Virus record (IMG/VR): IMGVR_UViG_3300022919_000002
Location: 1 to 40,370 of that record
Origin: a virus
Direction: 5' to 3' (one strand)
DNA length: 40,370 nt
Notes under the pieces: model-generated
What the model saw: only the letters and a program-made list of their open reading frames with translations
What the model was told of the DNA's origin: nothing
Databases searched by the model: none
Made by a program: the position numbers and the translations under genes
Part shown: positions 12,947-21,832 of the stretch, in pieces
How the letters are laid out: each line of letters opens with the position of its first letter
Position numbering within the stretch: the stretch's first letter is position 1

Positions 12947-13699
12947 ATGAAAGAACCACGAAAAGGCGATACAATTGTAGTTTGGTTTTCCTGCGGTGCT
13001 GCCAGTGCTGTAGCTGCAAAAAAGACTATAGAATTGTTTGGTAGCATCTGCACGATAAGATTGGTAAATAACCCAGTCAAAGAAGAACATCCAGACAATT
13101 TACGTTTTCTTTCAGATGTTGAAAGGTGGCTGGGTATAAAAGTTGAGACGGCTTTAAACAGTAAATACAAAAACGCATCAGCAGTAGAGGTGTGGGAGGA
13201 TCGTAATTACATGAGCGGCACAAAAGGGGCACCATGCACAACGGAACTAAAAAAGAAAGCCCGTTATGAATGGGAGATTAAGAATAGAGCAGATTGGCAT
13301 GTTTTAGGCTTCACAAGCGAAGAAAAACACAGATACGATAAGTTTATACTACGAGAACGTCCCAACACAATACACGTACTTAAAAGCACATCAAAAGCAG
13401 AATGTTTCGAGTTAATAAACATGGCTGGAATAGAACTTCCAGAAATATATAAAATGGGTTATCCAAACGCTAATTGTATTGGGTGTGTAAAAGCAACTTC
13501 TGTTACCTATTGGAATCATGTTAGAAAAATGCATCCAGCGATATTTAAAGAACGGGCAGAGCAAAGCAGAGAGATCGGGTGTAGATTGACTAGGCACAAA
13601 GGCAAACGCTTGTTTCTTGATGAATTGCCAGAGGATGCTAAAGGACATTCAATGAAAAATATGCAGACTGAGTGCGGGATATTCTGTTTTAAAGACTAA
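12947..13699 (+). CDS. PAPS-reductase-family (DndC-like PP-loop) protein
   Basis: A 250-residue protein of the phage phosphoadenosine-phosphosulfate reductase family. WFSCGAASAVAAK (about 13-25) is the PP-loop, GAPCTTELKKKARYEWE (about 87-103) and the C-terminal pair of Cys motifs NCIGCVKA (about 174-181) and ECGIFC follow. Related proteins act in sulfur transfer, including DNA phosphorothioation (DndC), and in nucleobase modification, but the role of the phage group is unknown. No dndB, D or E partner is present. ATG 12947 is preferred over the TTG at 12941, because the promoter's -7 element overlaps that TTG. Confidence 0.8.
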   Translation: MKEPRKGDTIVVWFSCGAASAVAAKKTIELFGSICTIRLVNNPVKEEHPDNLRFLSDVERWLGIKVETALNSKYKNASAVEVWEDRNYMSGTKGAPCTTELKKKARYEWEIKNRADWHVLGFTSEEKHRYDKFILRERPNTIHVLKSTSKAECFELINMAGIELPEIYKMGYPNANCIGCVKATSVTYWNHVRKMHPAIFKERAEQSREIGCRLTRHKGKRLFLDELPEDAKGHSMKNMQTECGIFCFKD

Positions 13700-13730
13700 C
13701 CCACGCAACGCTTAATTTGAAAGAGAGGAT

Positions 13731-14000
13731 ATGAAAACCGGAGTAACTATTTTGAGAGACGAATTAGAATCTGAAAGAGGGTTTAAATTTACAGATACCG
13801 AATGGTTGGAGTATATGGATAATTCTATAACGATTGCGACATTCAAGGCTATGGAAAAGTATGCAGACCATAAAAGCCGAATCCAGATCGAGAAGGATAG
13901 GCGCATGGTAGCGGATAATACAGCAGAATATGCAAGAAACTATCTTGACCCATGCCCCTTAAAATATCATATCAAGAATTTACCAATAACCATAATCTAA
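13731..14000 (+). CDS. Small protein, unknown function
   Basis: An 89-residue charged helical protein, middle part DTEWLEYMDNSITIATFKAM. It starts after a purine-rich AGAGAGGAT stretch. No family recognised. Confidence 0.65.
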   Translation: MKTGVTILRDELESERGFKFTDTEWLEYMDNSITIATFKAMEKYADHKSRIQIEKDRRMVADNTAEYARNYLDPCPLKYHIKNLPITII

Positions 14001-14004
14001 CCCC

Positions 14005-14181
14005 ATGACCAAAGAACTGAAAGCGCAGGAGCTTGACCACCCCGAAATTGAACTTAACGAATCTATGTTATGCGTTAATTGCGGCGAGCCTCATTATTTA
14101 CAAATTGATGATGCCGGATCGGATAGAGAAGTTGAAAGGCTTTGCGATAAGTGTTTTAACCGGCTCAGAACTAACATTTAA
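14005..14181 (+). CDS. Small zinc-ribbon protein
   Basis: A 58-residue protein with C23-V-N-C26-G and C48-D-K-C51, a complete CxxC-CxxC zinc ribbon, in an otherwise acidic chain. It lies five bases after the previous gene. Zinc ribbons of this size may bind nucleic acid or a protein partner; the function is unknown. Confidence 0.65.
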   Translation: MTKELKAQELDHPEIELNESMLCVNCGEPHYLQIDDAGSDREVERLCDKCFNRLRTNI

Positions 14182-14193
14182 CCCACAACAGCC

Positions 14194-14580
14194 ATGAAAC
14201 AAATTGAAACAGAGGAAGGGAAGAGGCCACCATTAACCCAATCAGAAATGGATTCCAGAATAAAGGAATTGCCATACTATATGTCATGGGAAAACTCCGC
14301 TGGGTTTAATGACAGTATTCGTGAAACAGGTGAAATTGATTATTCTGGATTAACCGACCCGCAAAAGTTATTTCTGTATGTATATGCTTGGAATTGTAGA
14401 GGAATATGCCCTCGTAAAAAAGGCATATCAAAGCTTTTTGGCTGGACTAATTATAAAATTCAGAAAACCTACAGGCAAACAGACTTTCTAAGTATAACAG
14501 GAACGTTTAGCGAAGATACCGGACTAATCACCGGAAGCGGATATATCGTTGATCACAGTTCAATTATAATAAGGTATTAA
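14194..14580 (+). CDS. Protein of unknown function, possible winged helix
   Basis: A 128-residue protein. Residues 48-95 (SGLTDPQKLFLYVYAWNCRG then KKGISKLFGWTNYKIQKTYR) read like a helix-turn-helix or winged-helix part, as in replication initiation or gene-activation proteins. This is judged by pattern only. Confidence 0.6.
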   Translation: MKQIETEEGKRPPLTQSEMDSRIKELPYYMSWENSAGFNDSIRETGEIDYSGLTDPQKLFLYVYAWNCRGICPRKKGISKLFGWTNYKIQKTYRQTDFLSITGTFSEDTGLITGSGYIVDHSSIIIRY

Positions 14581-14607
14581 GGCACACCACCAAAACAAAT
14601 AAATGAT

Positions 14608-14772
14608 ATGGAAAACCCTCTAAAACTTAGATACTACGTGTTCGTTGAAACTCCCGACTTAATCGGTGGCAGGTATTCTGGATATTGGGATTTAATACCC
14701 AAAAGAAGATATGACCAGATCAAGAGTAAAGGTTTAAGGCGAACCAAAGTAGAATCAGTAACCACCCCCTAA
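14608..14772 (+). CDS. Small basic protein, unknown function
   Basis: A 54-residue basic protein, RYYVFVETPDLIGGRYSGYW in the first half, then a basic helix (PKRRYDQIKSKGLRRTK). No family recognised. Confidence 0.55.
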   Translation: MENPLKLRYYVFVETPDLIGGRYSGYWDLIPKRRYDQIKSKGLRRTKVESVTTP

Positions 14773-14791
14773 CAAACTAACAGGAGAGATA

Positions 14792-14959
14792 ATGAAAAAA
14801 GAATTAAAACTTGAGGACGTCAATCCAGAAATTAGAAAATTGGCGGTAAAATGGGGAGAATCATACAACATCGGCATGATTGAAACTATGCAATTGGGTA
14901 TGCAGATTCAATATGTATTTAACTTATTAAATAAAGATAATGGAGAAGAAAATAATTGA
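14792..14959 (+). CDS. Small helical protein, unknown function
   Basis: A 55-residue charged helical protein. The start follows a purine-rich CAGGAGAGATA, one of the few sites here that look like a Shine-Dalgarno sequence. It overlaps the next gene by 20 bases in another frame. Confidence 0.55.
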   Translation: MKKELKLEDVNPEIRKLAVKWGESYNIGMIETMQLGMQIQYVFNLLNKDNGEENN

Positions 14960-15428
14960 TTGGCTTAAAGAACTGCCAATTGAAGCTAAGGACAAAGTTA
15001 ATAATTACATAAAAAACCATCCACTTCCAATTGACGAATCGTTAGACTTACTAAATGAAATTGAGGATTCATTTGAGAGCGCAGTTTTTAGGTGTCTGCC
15101 AGACCCGACAAATGAGCCATTTGAGTATTGGTATAATACGATACATAAAACAGGTTTAACCCTAATTGAAGTTCCCAAAGAAAGTGTATCACATCATGTT
15201 TACATGGGATACTTGCAATTCAAAGTATGGAATCCTAAGTGTACTGTTCCTATTTCTGAAATGGTAAGTGGTGAGGCTATTAGAGCAGCATTAGATAAGA
15301 TCGAAAATGTTCCAGAATATTTAGATGGAACTCCAATAAAAATGCCGGGCGGAAATTGGTCTATAGGTGATAAAATAAATCATCTTGATAAGTGCTGGTT
15401 AATACTTAATCCAATTTTATTGCCATGA
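14940..15428 (+). CDS. Protein of unknown function
   Basis: A 162-residue acidic protein with a helical N-terminus (KKIIDWLKELPIEAKDKVNN) and aromatic-rich central part (FEYWYNTIHKTG). No motif recognised. It is coupled to the next gene by ATGA. Confidence 0.7.
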   Translation: MEKKIIDWLKELPIEAKDKVNNYIKNHPLPIDESLDLLNEIEDSFESAVFRCLPDPTNEPFEYWYNTIHKTGLTLIEVPKESVSHHVYMGYLQFKVWNPKCTVPISEMVSGEAIRAALDKIENVPEYLDGTPIKMPGGNWSIGDKINHLDKCWLILNPILLP

Positions 15429-16021
15429 AAACACAACTAGACAAAAACGGCTGTATCTCAATCAACGGGGATAACGAACCCATGATGAGAATAATGCAAC
15501 ATTCTTCAGGTTTAAGAAAACAAGAGGAGTTAGAACTATTTAAAGACTGCCCCGAAGCGATCCCATTTGCTATGCTTAACGAAGAACAGGCAAAAAGAAA
15601 TCATAGCCAAACATTGAAGCGATTAAACGAGAGAGGTGGCTTAGGTGTTGCGGAAGCATTAGATATAATTAAAAAGCAACGCTGGTCAACAACAAAGGAA
15701 TCAAGGCAAGCCGTAGAAGAACTCATTAAGTTATATAACGATTTTCAAAAGTCTAAAACGGAACTACCTATTACACCCCACCTCACAGACGAATTTTCAA
15801 TGAATGAGTTTCCGGTAGAACAGAAACCATACTATGCCGATATGCTGGACTTGGTTAATCATAACAATAACATGCTTCGGGTAATGTTTGACCCTGATTG
15901 GATGCTACATTTTTCCATACACGAAAGTCCGGATAAAAACGGTGTGTCAATATATATTTCAAAGGAACAGGCTAGAAAGCTTCAATCTTTACTTAATCGT
16001 CATTTAACACCGAATAATTAA
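15425..16021 (+). CDS. Phage protein with NHSQTLKRLNERGGLGVAEAL motif
   Basis: A 198-residue protein. The segment NEEQAKRNHSQTLKRLNERG (about 52-71) followed by GLGVAEAL is a common signature in small phage proteins of Bacteroidota, of unknown function. The C-terminal 80 residues are alternating helices and strands, ending in a helix (EQARKLQSLLNRHL). Confidence 0.7.
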   Translation: MKTQLDKNGCISINGDNEPMMRIMQHSSGLRKQEELELFKDCPEAIPFAMLNEEQAKRNHSQTLKRLNERGGLGVAEALDIIKKQRWSTTKESRQAVEELIKLYNDFQKSKTELPITPHLTDEFSMNEFPVEQKPYYADMLDLVNHNNNMLRVMFDPDWMLHFSIHESPDKNGVSIYISKEQARKLQSLLNRHLTPNN

Positions 16022-16027
16022 AGGAAA

Positions 16028-16114
16028 ATGAAAAAGACAAATGAAAAAGTAGACTTAGCAGTATTTGAAGATTGGCGAAAACGTGCTGGTTTAACCCCCA
16101 AAGTTTTGCGTTAA
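16028..16114 (+). CDS. Tiny basic protein before the late promoter
   Basis: A 28-residue basic peptide (MKKTNEKVDLAVFEDWRKRA), six bases after the previous gene. It may be real or a chance frame; the -33 element of the late promoter lies inside its last codons. Confidence 0.35.
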   Translation: MKKTNEKVDLAVFEDWRKRAGLTPKVLR

Positions 16115-16134
16115 ATATTAAAATGGTATATTTG
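16105..16134 (+). promoter_or_regulatory. Late (packaging and head) promoter
   Basis: TTTG (16105-16108), 18 bases, TATATTTG (16127-16134). The -7 element is a perfect match; the spacing is two bases short of the others in this genome. The predicted start is near 16137, and ATG of the small terminase is at 16154. Confidence 0.65.
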
Positions 16135-16150
16135 CTTTATTTTGCTTTAT
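16131..16150 (+). repeat. Tandem 10-bp repeat at the late promoter start
   Basis: TTTGCTTTAT is repeated twice without a gap (16131-16140 and 16141-16150). The first copy shares its TTTG with the -7 element. It may be a regulator site one helical turn apart, or a chance repeat in AT-rich DNA. Confidence 0.5.
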
Positions 16151-16153
16151 AAA

Positions 16154-16678
16154 ATGACCGATCTTAAAGAGAGATATTGCGAAGAGTACCTGATAGATTT
16201 AAGTATCGTTAACGCTGCTAAACGCGCTGGTGTTCAGGGAGATAACCCAAACATTGTAGGGTGGCAATTTATGCAAGATCCAGAAGTTCAGGACAGAATC
16301 GAAGAGTTAAAGAGAATAAGAAGCGAACGCACCGGAATAACTGCCGATAAGGTACTTAGGGAAGTAGCCAGGATTTCTTTCTCAGACATAAGGGAATACT
16401 ACAACGAGGACGGCACCCTAAAAAATATAACGGACTTATCAGACGATGCCGCCGCCGCTCTTTCAGCTATAAAAACTGAAGAACTATTCGAAATGGATGG
16501 GCGAAAAAAAGTATTTACAGGTTACTCAAAGGAAATTAAAACTTATGATAAACCTGCAAGTCTGGAAAAACTAATGAAACATTTAGGATTGTATAACAAA
16601 GACAACGAGCAGTCCCGTCCGGTTTTACCTAAAACAATGGCAGTAACAATCGTACCGCCAACGCCTGAAGATGAATAA
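16154..16678 (+). CDS. terS: Terminase small subunit
   Basis: A 174-residue protein of the Terminase_2 type: an N-terminal HTH (FCEEYL-like YCEEYLIDLSIVNAAKRAGV), the following WQFMQDPEVQDRIEELK, then ITADKVLREVARISFSDIRE, all typical. It recognises phage DNA and starts packaging with the large subunit, whose ATG overlaps its stop by one base. I chose ATG 16154, since the family begins with this helix; the in-frame TTG 16142 lies in the promoter repeat. Confidence 0.85.
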   Translation: MTDLKERYCEEYLIDLSIVNAAKRAGVQGDNPNIVGWQFMQDPEVQDRIEELKRIRSERTGITADKVLREVARISFSDIREYYNEDGTLKNITDLSDDAAAALSAIKTEELFEMDGRKKVFTGYSKEIKTYDKPASLEKLMKHLGLYNKDNEQSRPVLPKTMAVTIVPPTPEDE

Positions 16679-18042
16679 TGGAGGCCACCATAGTATTCGA
16701 ATGGAATTGGAATGCCATACATGCGCTTAATCCTGACGGAACACGTAAATATCGTTACATAATTAACGAAGGATCTTCCCGATCCTCCAAAACTTATTCC
16801 CTCATTGATTGCGTAGACCTTTACGCAAGAGAGAATGAAGATAAACGTATAACAGTCTGGCGTGATACAAAAACGGACTGCAAGAAAACCGTCCTAAACG
16901 ACACGTTAAAGCACCTAAAGAAAACCAAAAGGTATAAGATTGATCAAGATTTCAATAAAACGGAATCTATTTTCACGTATGATAGCGGCAGCACTTTTGA
17001 AATTCATGGTACAGACGATGAAGAGACTGTACACGGACTTACTCAGGATGCAAGCTGGTTCAATGAGCCGTACAAAATATCAAAAGACACCTTCGACCAG
17101 GTAGATCAGCGTACAGCCGATTTCATTTTTTTAGACTGGAATCCAAAGAAGGCGCACTTCATTGACGATCTGAAAAAGGACGCGCGAACCATTGTTATTA
17201 AGTCAACTTTCAAGCATAACCCTTTCTGCCCTCCAGAACAAAAAGCAAAGATACTATCATACCAGCCGGTTAGCCGTTGCGAGATTGTAGAATTTAAATT
17301 GCTTACTGAAAATGAAGCGCGTATTTATGATCTCGAAAAGAATCTATCCGGATTTACCACTAAGCAAATTAAAGAGCTTTCAAGGTGTATCGAGAATGAG
17401 CGTAAAAACTCAGCATCTGATTACAAATGGTCTGTTTATGGATTAGGAGAAAAAGCAGAAAGGCCGAATCGTATTTTTAAATGGCAATCAATTACCGATG
17501 CTGCCTACCGCGCGATTGATAGTATCGTTTACTATGGTGTTGACTGGGGGGCGGTTGATCCGTGGGGTATTGTGGAAGCTAAGTATTACGATGGTTCGCT
17601 ATATCTGCGTGAAATAAATTATTTATCTGAAAATAAGATCCGTGAAAAACTTACTCCAACCGAATTGCAACAGATATCCGAAAATGATGAAGGGTTTGTT
17701 TCGTGGTACTTTGATAAATTTGGAATAAGTAAGCAGGCAACCATTGTTTGTGATACTAACCGTCCAGGCAAAACGGCTGCTTTACGAAGGATAGGTTATA
17801 CCCGCGCAACTCCTGCCAGTAATAAATCAATTCTTGATGGTATAGACGTTCTTAATGACATAAAAGTTTATTTCACCGAATCAAGCGAAAATTTAGATTA
17901 TGAGCAAGAAAATTACAGCCGAAAGGTTGACCGTTACGGGATTGTCTTAGATGATCCAGAGGATACCGATAATCACTTAATTGACCCAACCCGTTATATC
18001 GCGTTACTACTTCAAAGGTTAGGGATAATTAAAAAAATGTAA
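16678..18042 (+). CDS. terL: Terminase large subunit (PBSX type)
   Basis: A 454-residue packaging motor. Its ATPase domain has Walker A GSSRSSKT (32-39) and the acidic site in SWFNEP (126-131, E130). The nuclease domain has D289 in GVDWG, D359 in IVCDTNRPGK and D431 or D436 in DNHLIDPTRY. Sequence style and length fit the Terminase_3/PBSX family, whose members pack by headful, which agrees with the circular map of this genome. It cuts concatemers and drives DNA into the prohead through the portal coded next. Confidence 0.92.
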   Translation: MEATIVFEWNWNAIHALNPDGTRKYRYIINEGSSRSSKTYSLIDCVDLYARENEDKRITVWRDTKTDCKKTVLNDTLKHLKKTKRYKIDQDFNKTESIFTYDSGSTFEIHGTDDEETVHGLTQDASWFNEPYKISKDTFDQVDQRTADFIFLDWNPKKAHFIDDLKKDARTIVIKSTFKHNPFCPPEQKAKILSYQPVSRCEIVEFKLLTENEARIYDLEKNLSGFTTKQIKELSRCIENERKNSASDYKWSVYGLGEKAERPNRIFKWQSITDAAYRAIDSIVYYGVDWGAVDPWGIVEAKYYDGSLYLREINYLSENKIREKLTPTELQQISENDEGFVSWYFDKFGISKQATIVCDTNRPGKTAALRRIGYTRATPASNKSILDGIDVLNDIKVYFTESSENLDYEQENYSRKVDRYGIVLDDPEDTDNHLIDPTRYIALLLQRLGIIKKM

Positions 18043-18059
18043 TAAACTGAAAAATATTT

Positions 18060-18067
18060 TATATTTG
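18060..18067 (+). promoter_or_regulatory. Candidate -7 element directly before a start codon
   Basis: TATATTTG ends five bases before ATG 18073. No TTTG lies at the right distance upstream (only GTAATAAAC), so the site is a half match. A start near 18070 would leave almost no leader. Confidence 0.35.
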
Positions 18068-18072
18068 TTACG

Positions 18073-18300
18073 ATGATTTGGAAAGCCAAGTACACAGAGA
18101 CTACACCAGAAGCGGGAACAAACCGAATGAAACGGGTATTTTCATGGCTACCAGCCTACGTAAACGGCGATATGGTTTGGTTAAAAACCTATGAAGTGTT
18201 GCAGGTTTTCGTAATTACACAGATAAAAACAATTATTGACGGTAAGGAAATGATATTTCAATATGGCGAATGGTTAAACGTTTCTAAACGTATTATATGA
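18073..18300 (+). CDS. Small protein between terminase and portal
   Basis: A 75-residue protein of strands (VFSWLPAYVNGDMVWLKTYE, FQYGEWLNVSKR) with no recognised family. It is coupled to the portal gene by ATGA. The position suggests a head-related role, but nothing in the sequence shows one. Confidence 0.7.
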   Translation: MIWKAKYTETTPEAGTNRMKRVFSWLPAYVNGDMVWLKTYEVLQVFVITQIKTIIDGKEMIFQYGEWLNVSKRII

Positions 18301-19610
18301 ATTTATCAATATCGCCGCAAGGATGGGGTAATGTGGTTGTAGCTGATAACGGCTTAATGATGCCAGGCGAATCATATCGTAATTTCTTTACCTATCAAGG
18401 CGAAACAGTATTCTTCGGATTAGGCTGCGAAGATGAATTTTTGAGAGCCTACCGAAATTGTCCTCCGTTAAAATCAATCATTGCAAAACGTGCCAAAGCA
18501 TTTAACAACGGATTTATTGAAGTATTGAATACCAATACCGATAACACCGCTAAAGGATCGCTGGCAAAGCTGATTAACGAGAAGTTAAAACAACCAAATT
18601 TCCTACAGTCTGGCAGACAGTTCTTTGCTCAGCAAAATATTTACATTGACATTTTCGGATACTGCCCTTATATAATCATTCGTCCGGTAGGGATGCCGAA
18701 TGAAATTTCTTCCATCTGGAATATCCCGCCGTACTTGTTTGATTTAGATTATACCGGCAATTGGTTGATGCAAAAGAAACTAATTAACGTTTACTCTAGA
18801 TTTTACATTAACTGGGCTGGCGTTAAAACCGAATTAGATCATGAATCAGTTAAATTCATCTTTGATGATGGCATTGGCACAGAGGTAGACACTAATTTAA
18901 CTATTCCGGATAGCCGGTTAGTAAGTTTAGAATATCCTGTTAGTAATATCATAGCTGCCTATAAGTCGCGTAATACGCTGATCACTAAGCGCGGTGCAAT
19001 TGGTATTCTGTCCAATGATGCGAAAGATACGGTAGGCCATATTCCTATGCCTGAAGGCGAAAAGGATAAGGTTCAAAACGATTTTAAACGTTATGGTATT
19101 ACTGGTCAACCGTGGCAAGTTATCATAACAGATGCCTCTTTGAAATGGCAACAAATGGGGTTTGCCACTAAAGACCTATTGTTATTTGAAGAAATCGAAG
19201 ATGATACCATGCAACTTTGTGATGCTTACGGTTATCCATACCGGCTAATGGCTTCACAAAAAAGCAACTCACTTGGTGGATCAGATGTTGAATACTTCAA
19301 AAAAGCTTTCTATGTTGATACGATCATACCAGAATCAAAGTCAAGGGTTGAGCAATTCAGCAAAGGACTTATTCCGGAGAGCGAGAAGCTAGAAATAACC
19401 GTCAACTACGATCATGTAGATGTTTTACAGGCTGAAAGCAAGACCAAAGCAGAGGCAAGAATAGCGATAAATACCGCGTGTCAATTGGAATATGATGCCG
19501 GAATATTAACTAAAAATCAATGGCTTGAAAAGTTGGGAGAAAATACGCTAACTTTACCAGGGTTTGACGACTATAAGAAACAAGATGAAGGAACTACACA
19601 GCAAGATTAA
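18297..19610 (+). CDS. Portal protein
   Basis: A 437-residue portal protein. It forms the ring at one head vertex through which DNA passes and to which the tail joins. The N-terminal half has NCPPLKSIIAKRAKAFNNGF, typical of phage_portal proteins, and the DNA-binding clip is around 190-300. A C-terminal helical part rich in acidic residues follows. Size and position, directly after TerL and before the protease, fit. It overlaps the protease gene by 26 bases. Confidence 0.85.
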   Translation: MNLSISPQGWGNVVVADNGLMMPGESYRNFFTYQGETVFFGLGCEDEFLRAYRNCPPLKSIIAKRAKAFNNGFIEVLNTNTDNTAKGSLAKLINEKLKQPNFLQSGRQFFAQQNIYIDIFGYCPYIIIRPVGMPNEISSIWNIPPYLFDLDYTGNWLMQKKLINVYSRFYINWAGVKTELDHESVKFIFDDGIGTEVDTNLTIPDSRLVSLEYPVSNIIAAYKSRNTLITKRGAIGILSNDAKDTVGHIPMPEGEKDKVQNDFKRYGITGQPWQVIITDASLKWQQMGFATKDLLLFEEIEDDTMQLCDAYGYPYRLMASQKSNSLGGSDVEYFKKAFYVDTIIPESKSRVEQFSKGLIPESEKLEITVNYDHVDVLQAESKTKAEARIAINTACQLEYDAGILTKNQWLEKLGENTLTLPGFDDYKKQDEGTTQQD

Positions 19611-20358
19611 AGACCTAAAGTTAAGGGCTGCGCCTGTTACGCTTTCAGGATCTTATATTTCAGAGACAGGCGAGTTAATCGACCTTAAAATTACTGCAAC
19701 CGAAGAAGATAGAACCGTCAAAGGTTATCTTGCCGTTTGGGGAGTTAAGGATGATCGCGGAACAGTAGCAATTAAAGGATGCTTCGCTAAATCCATACAA
19801 GAACGTGGGCCAGGCAGTAACTCAAAATACAAGATCGTTTTCCTTTGGCAACATAAGCAAGACGAACCTATAGGCCAGTTTACCGAATTGGTAGAAGATG
19901 ATTACGGGCTGCGATTCACTGCTATTCTTGATGAAGTGCCAACAGCAGACAGGGCTTTAAAGCAAATCAGATCGGGTACAATAAATCAATTCTCTTACGG
20001 ATTTACTTACGTTTGGGATAAGATGGAGTTTGACGAAGATATGGACGCTATCTTAATGTTTGAAGCTGGCTTATGGGAAGGATCAGCAGTAACAATCGGA
20101 TCATGCGTTGAAACTTACGCAATTCGATCTAAAGAACAATATGCTGAACAGGCAGACTTATTGAACGATGAAACCGAGGACTTTATAAAGTCTATTCCGC
20201 GTTCTCGTCAACTTGAATTACGACAATTATTTGCAAAACATATTTCACTCAATGAAAACAAGCCGTTAGAGCTAAGGCAAAAAACACTTGACCAAATTGA
20301 GCCGAATGAGTCACTGGTAGAAATTGGTGAATATAAATTAGATTTAACCAAATTTTAA
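19585..20358 (+). CDS. HK97-type prohead protease
   Basis: A 257-residue serine protease of family U35. LWQHKQDEPIGQFTE (about 88-102) holds the active H90, and INQFSYGF (133-140) the active S137; DDYGLRF between them is also typical. The first 35 residues are a basic leader. It trims the capsid protein during head maturation. I chose ATG 19585, because the upstream TTG at 19564 lies deep in the portal gene. Confidence 0.88.
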   Translation: MKELHSKIKDLKLRAAPVTLSGSYISETGELIDLKITATEEDRTVKGYLAVWGVKDDRGTVAIKGCFAKSIQERGPGSNSKYKIVFLWQHKQDEPIGQFTELVEDDYGLRFTAILDEVPTADRALKQIRSGTINQFSYGFTYVWDKMEFDEDMDAILMFEAGLWEGSAVTIGSCVETYAIRSKEQYAEQADLLNDETEDFIKSIPRSRQLELRQLFAKHISLNENKPLELRQKTLDQIEPNESLVEIGEYKLDLTKF

Positions 20359-20361
20359 AAG

Positions 20362-21633
20362 ATGAAATTTACACCATTCAAAACAGATGGCTTAGAGGGC
20401 GATAATCTTGCGCTCGTTAAAAAGCTTAATGAGAGGTTCGCAGATTTACCGGAAACTCCGGATATGCTGCTTGAGCTTCGTAATGCTGGGCTTGTCGATA
20501 AAGACAACAAAGGCACAGAAAAATTAACCCTTTTGCAGGAGCTTTTAGGAGACGATGACAAAGGTATTCGTTCAATGCTGAAAATCCAGGGTGAAGCCTT
20601 AGCCGCTTTACAGGAAACTTCAAACAATGCACCAAAAGATTTATCTGTACGTGCGCAGTTTGAAGCATGGCAGGAAGAAAACAAGGACGCGCTTGATAAA
20701 ATCAAGAATGGTATTGCAGGCGAATTAAAGCCATTGCATATTCGTGCTGCTGCAACTATGACCATTGCCGCTAATGCTGCTGCTCCCGTTCCATATTATG
20801 CTGCTATGGGTGCGCCTTTTATCGACCTTGTACGTAACAAGCCTACTTTCTGGGATCGTTTGCGTAAAGGCCGTACACGTTTACCTGCGTTTCCGTGGAT
20901 CAACAAAAAGAATAAGCAAGGTAATGCCGAGTTCATTGGTGAAGGTGTTTTAAAACCACTTGCATCATTCGAATTAATTTCTGAAATCTCAACTCCTAAA
21001 AAAGTTGCTGAAAGAATGAAAGCATCTACCGAATTGTTGTATGATGTTGACGGAATGGAAACATTGATCGTTAACGAACTTCAATATGAGGTTGACATGG
21101 CTTCTAACGCTGCTGTATTGACTGGCGTTGCTTCGTCTACTTCACCGGCCGGAGTTACAACTATTGCGGCACCTTACACGCTGGTAGGTGTTGAAACTAC
21201 GAACCCGAACGATGCAGATGCAGTACGCGCAGCAATCGCACAATTGAAAGTTTTAAACTTTGATCGTGACATTGTTGCATTCGTTAATCCGGTTGATGCC
21301 GCTAATATGGATCTAACTAAAGCGAATGATTCAGGCGTTTATATGTTACCTCCATTTACTACTTCAGATGGTCGCGTGATCGCTGGCGTACCGGTAATTG
21401 AAGATAACAATATCGCTGCCGGTTACTTGCTTATTGGAGATATGAGCAAATACCAAATCATGATGTACCAGGATTTCTTCGTTGCATGGGGTTGGGAAAA
21501 TGATGACTTTAGCAAGAATCTTGTTACGGTTATCGGTGAAAGACGTTTCCACCAATGGAGTTCTTCAAACTGGGCTGGTGCGTTTATTTACGATACATTC
21601 GCTAACATTAAAACAGCTATTTTAGCAGCATAA
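20362..21633 (+). CDS. Major capsid protein (HK97 fold)
   Basis: A 423-residue major capsid protein. Residues 1 to about 128 are a charged, helical delta-domain that acts as a scaffold (KKLNERFADLPETPDMLLEL). The mature shell protein should begin near RAAATMTIAANAAAPVP (128 onward), which the protease just upstream would expose; the exact cut is inference. The rest has the HK97 features: E-loop region ELISEISTPKKVAERMKAST and a C-terminal DDFSKNLVTVIGERRFHQWS. Confidence 0.9.
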   Translation: MKFTPFKTDGLEGDNLALVKKLNERFADLPETPDMLLELRNAGLVDKDNKGTEKLTLLQELLGDDDKGIRSMLKIQGEALAALQETSNNAPKDLSVRAQFEAWQEENKDALDKIKNGIAGELKPLHIRAAATMTIAANAAAPVPYYAAMGAPFIDLVRNKPTFWDRLRKGRTRLPAFPWINKKNKQGNAEFIGEGVLKPLASFELISEISTPKKVAERMKASTELLYDVDGMETLIVNELQYEVDMASNAAVLTGVASSTSPAGVTTIAAPYTLVGVETTNPNDADAVRAAIAQLKVLNFDRDIVAFVNPVDAANMDLTKANDSGVYMLPPFTTSDGRVIAGVPVIEDNNIAAGYLLIGDMSKYQIMMYQDFFVAWGWENDDFSKNLVTVIGERRFHQWSSSNWAGAFIYDTFANIKTAILAA

Positions 21634-21637
21634 GAAC

Positions 21638-21832
21638 ATGGCAGAAAAAAAAGAAAAAGAGGGTACTCAAGAAGAAATAGTACAGGTTACCCCCGAAGCA
21701 GCAGTAATTGATATTACTGTCCGTGAAAGCGGAATTGCTACTGGCAATTCACCATACCATAAAGAAGGTGATAAGGTATCGGGTTCACCGCAATTAATCG
21801 CTAAGATGAAAGCTAATAACTGGATTAAGTAA
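21638..21832 (+). CDS. Small head-module protein
   Basis: A 64-residue protein: a charged N-terminus (MAEKKEKEGTQEE), then YHKEGDKVSGSPQLIAKMKA, a pattern seen in small proteins after capsid genes of Bacteroidota phages. It could be a minor capsid or head-completion protein. Its last base is the first of the next ATG (TAATG). Confidence 0.65.
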   Translation: MAEKKEKEGTQEEIVQVTPEAAVIDITVRESGIATGNSPYHKEGDKVSGSPQLIAKMKANNWIK

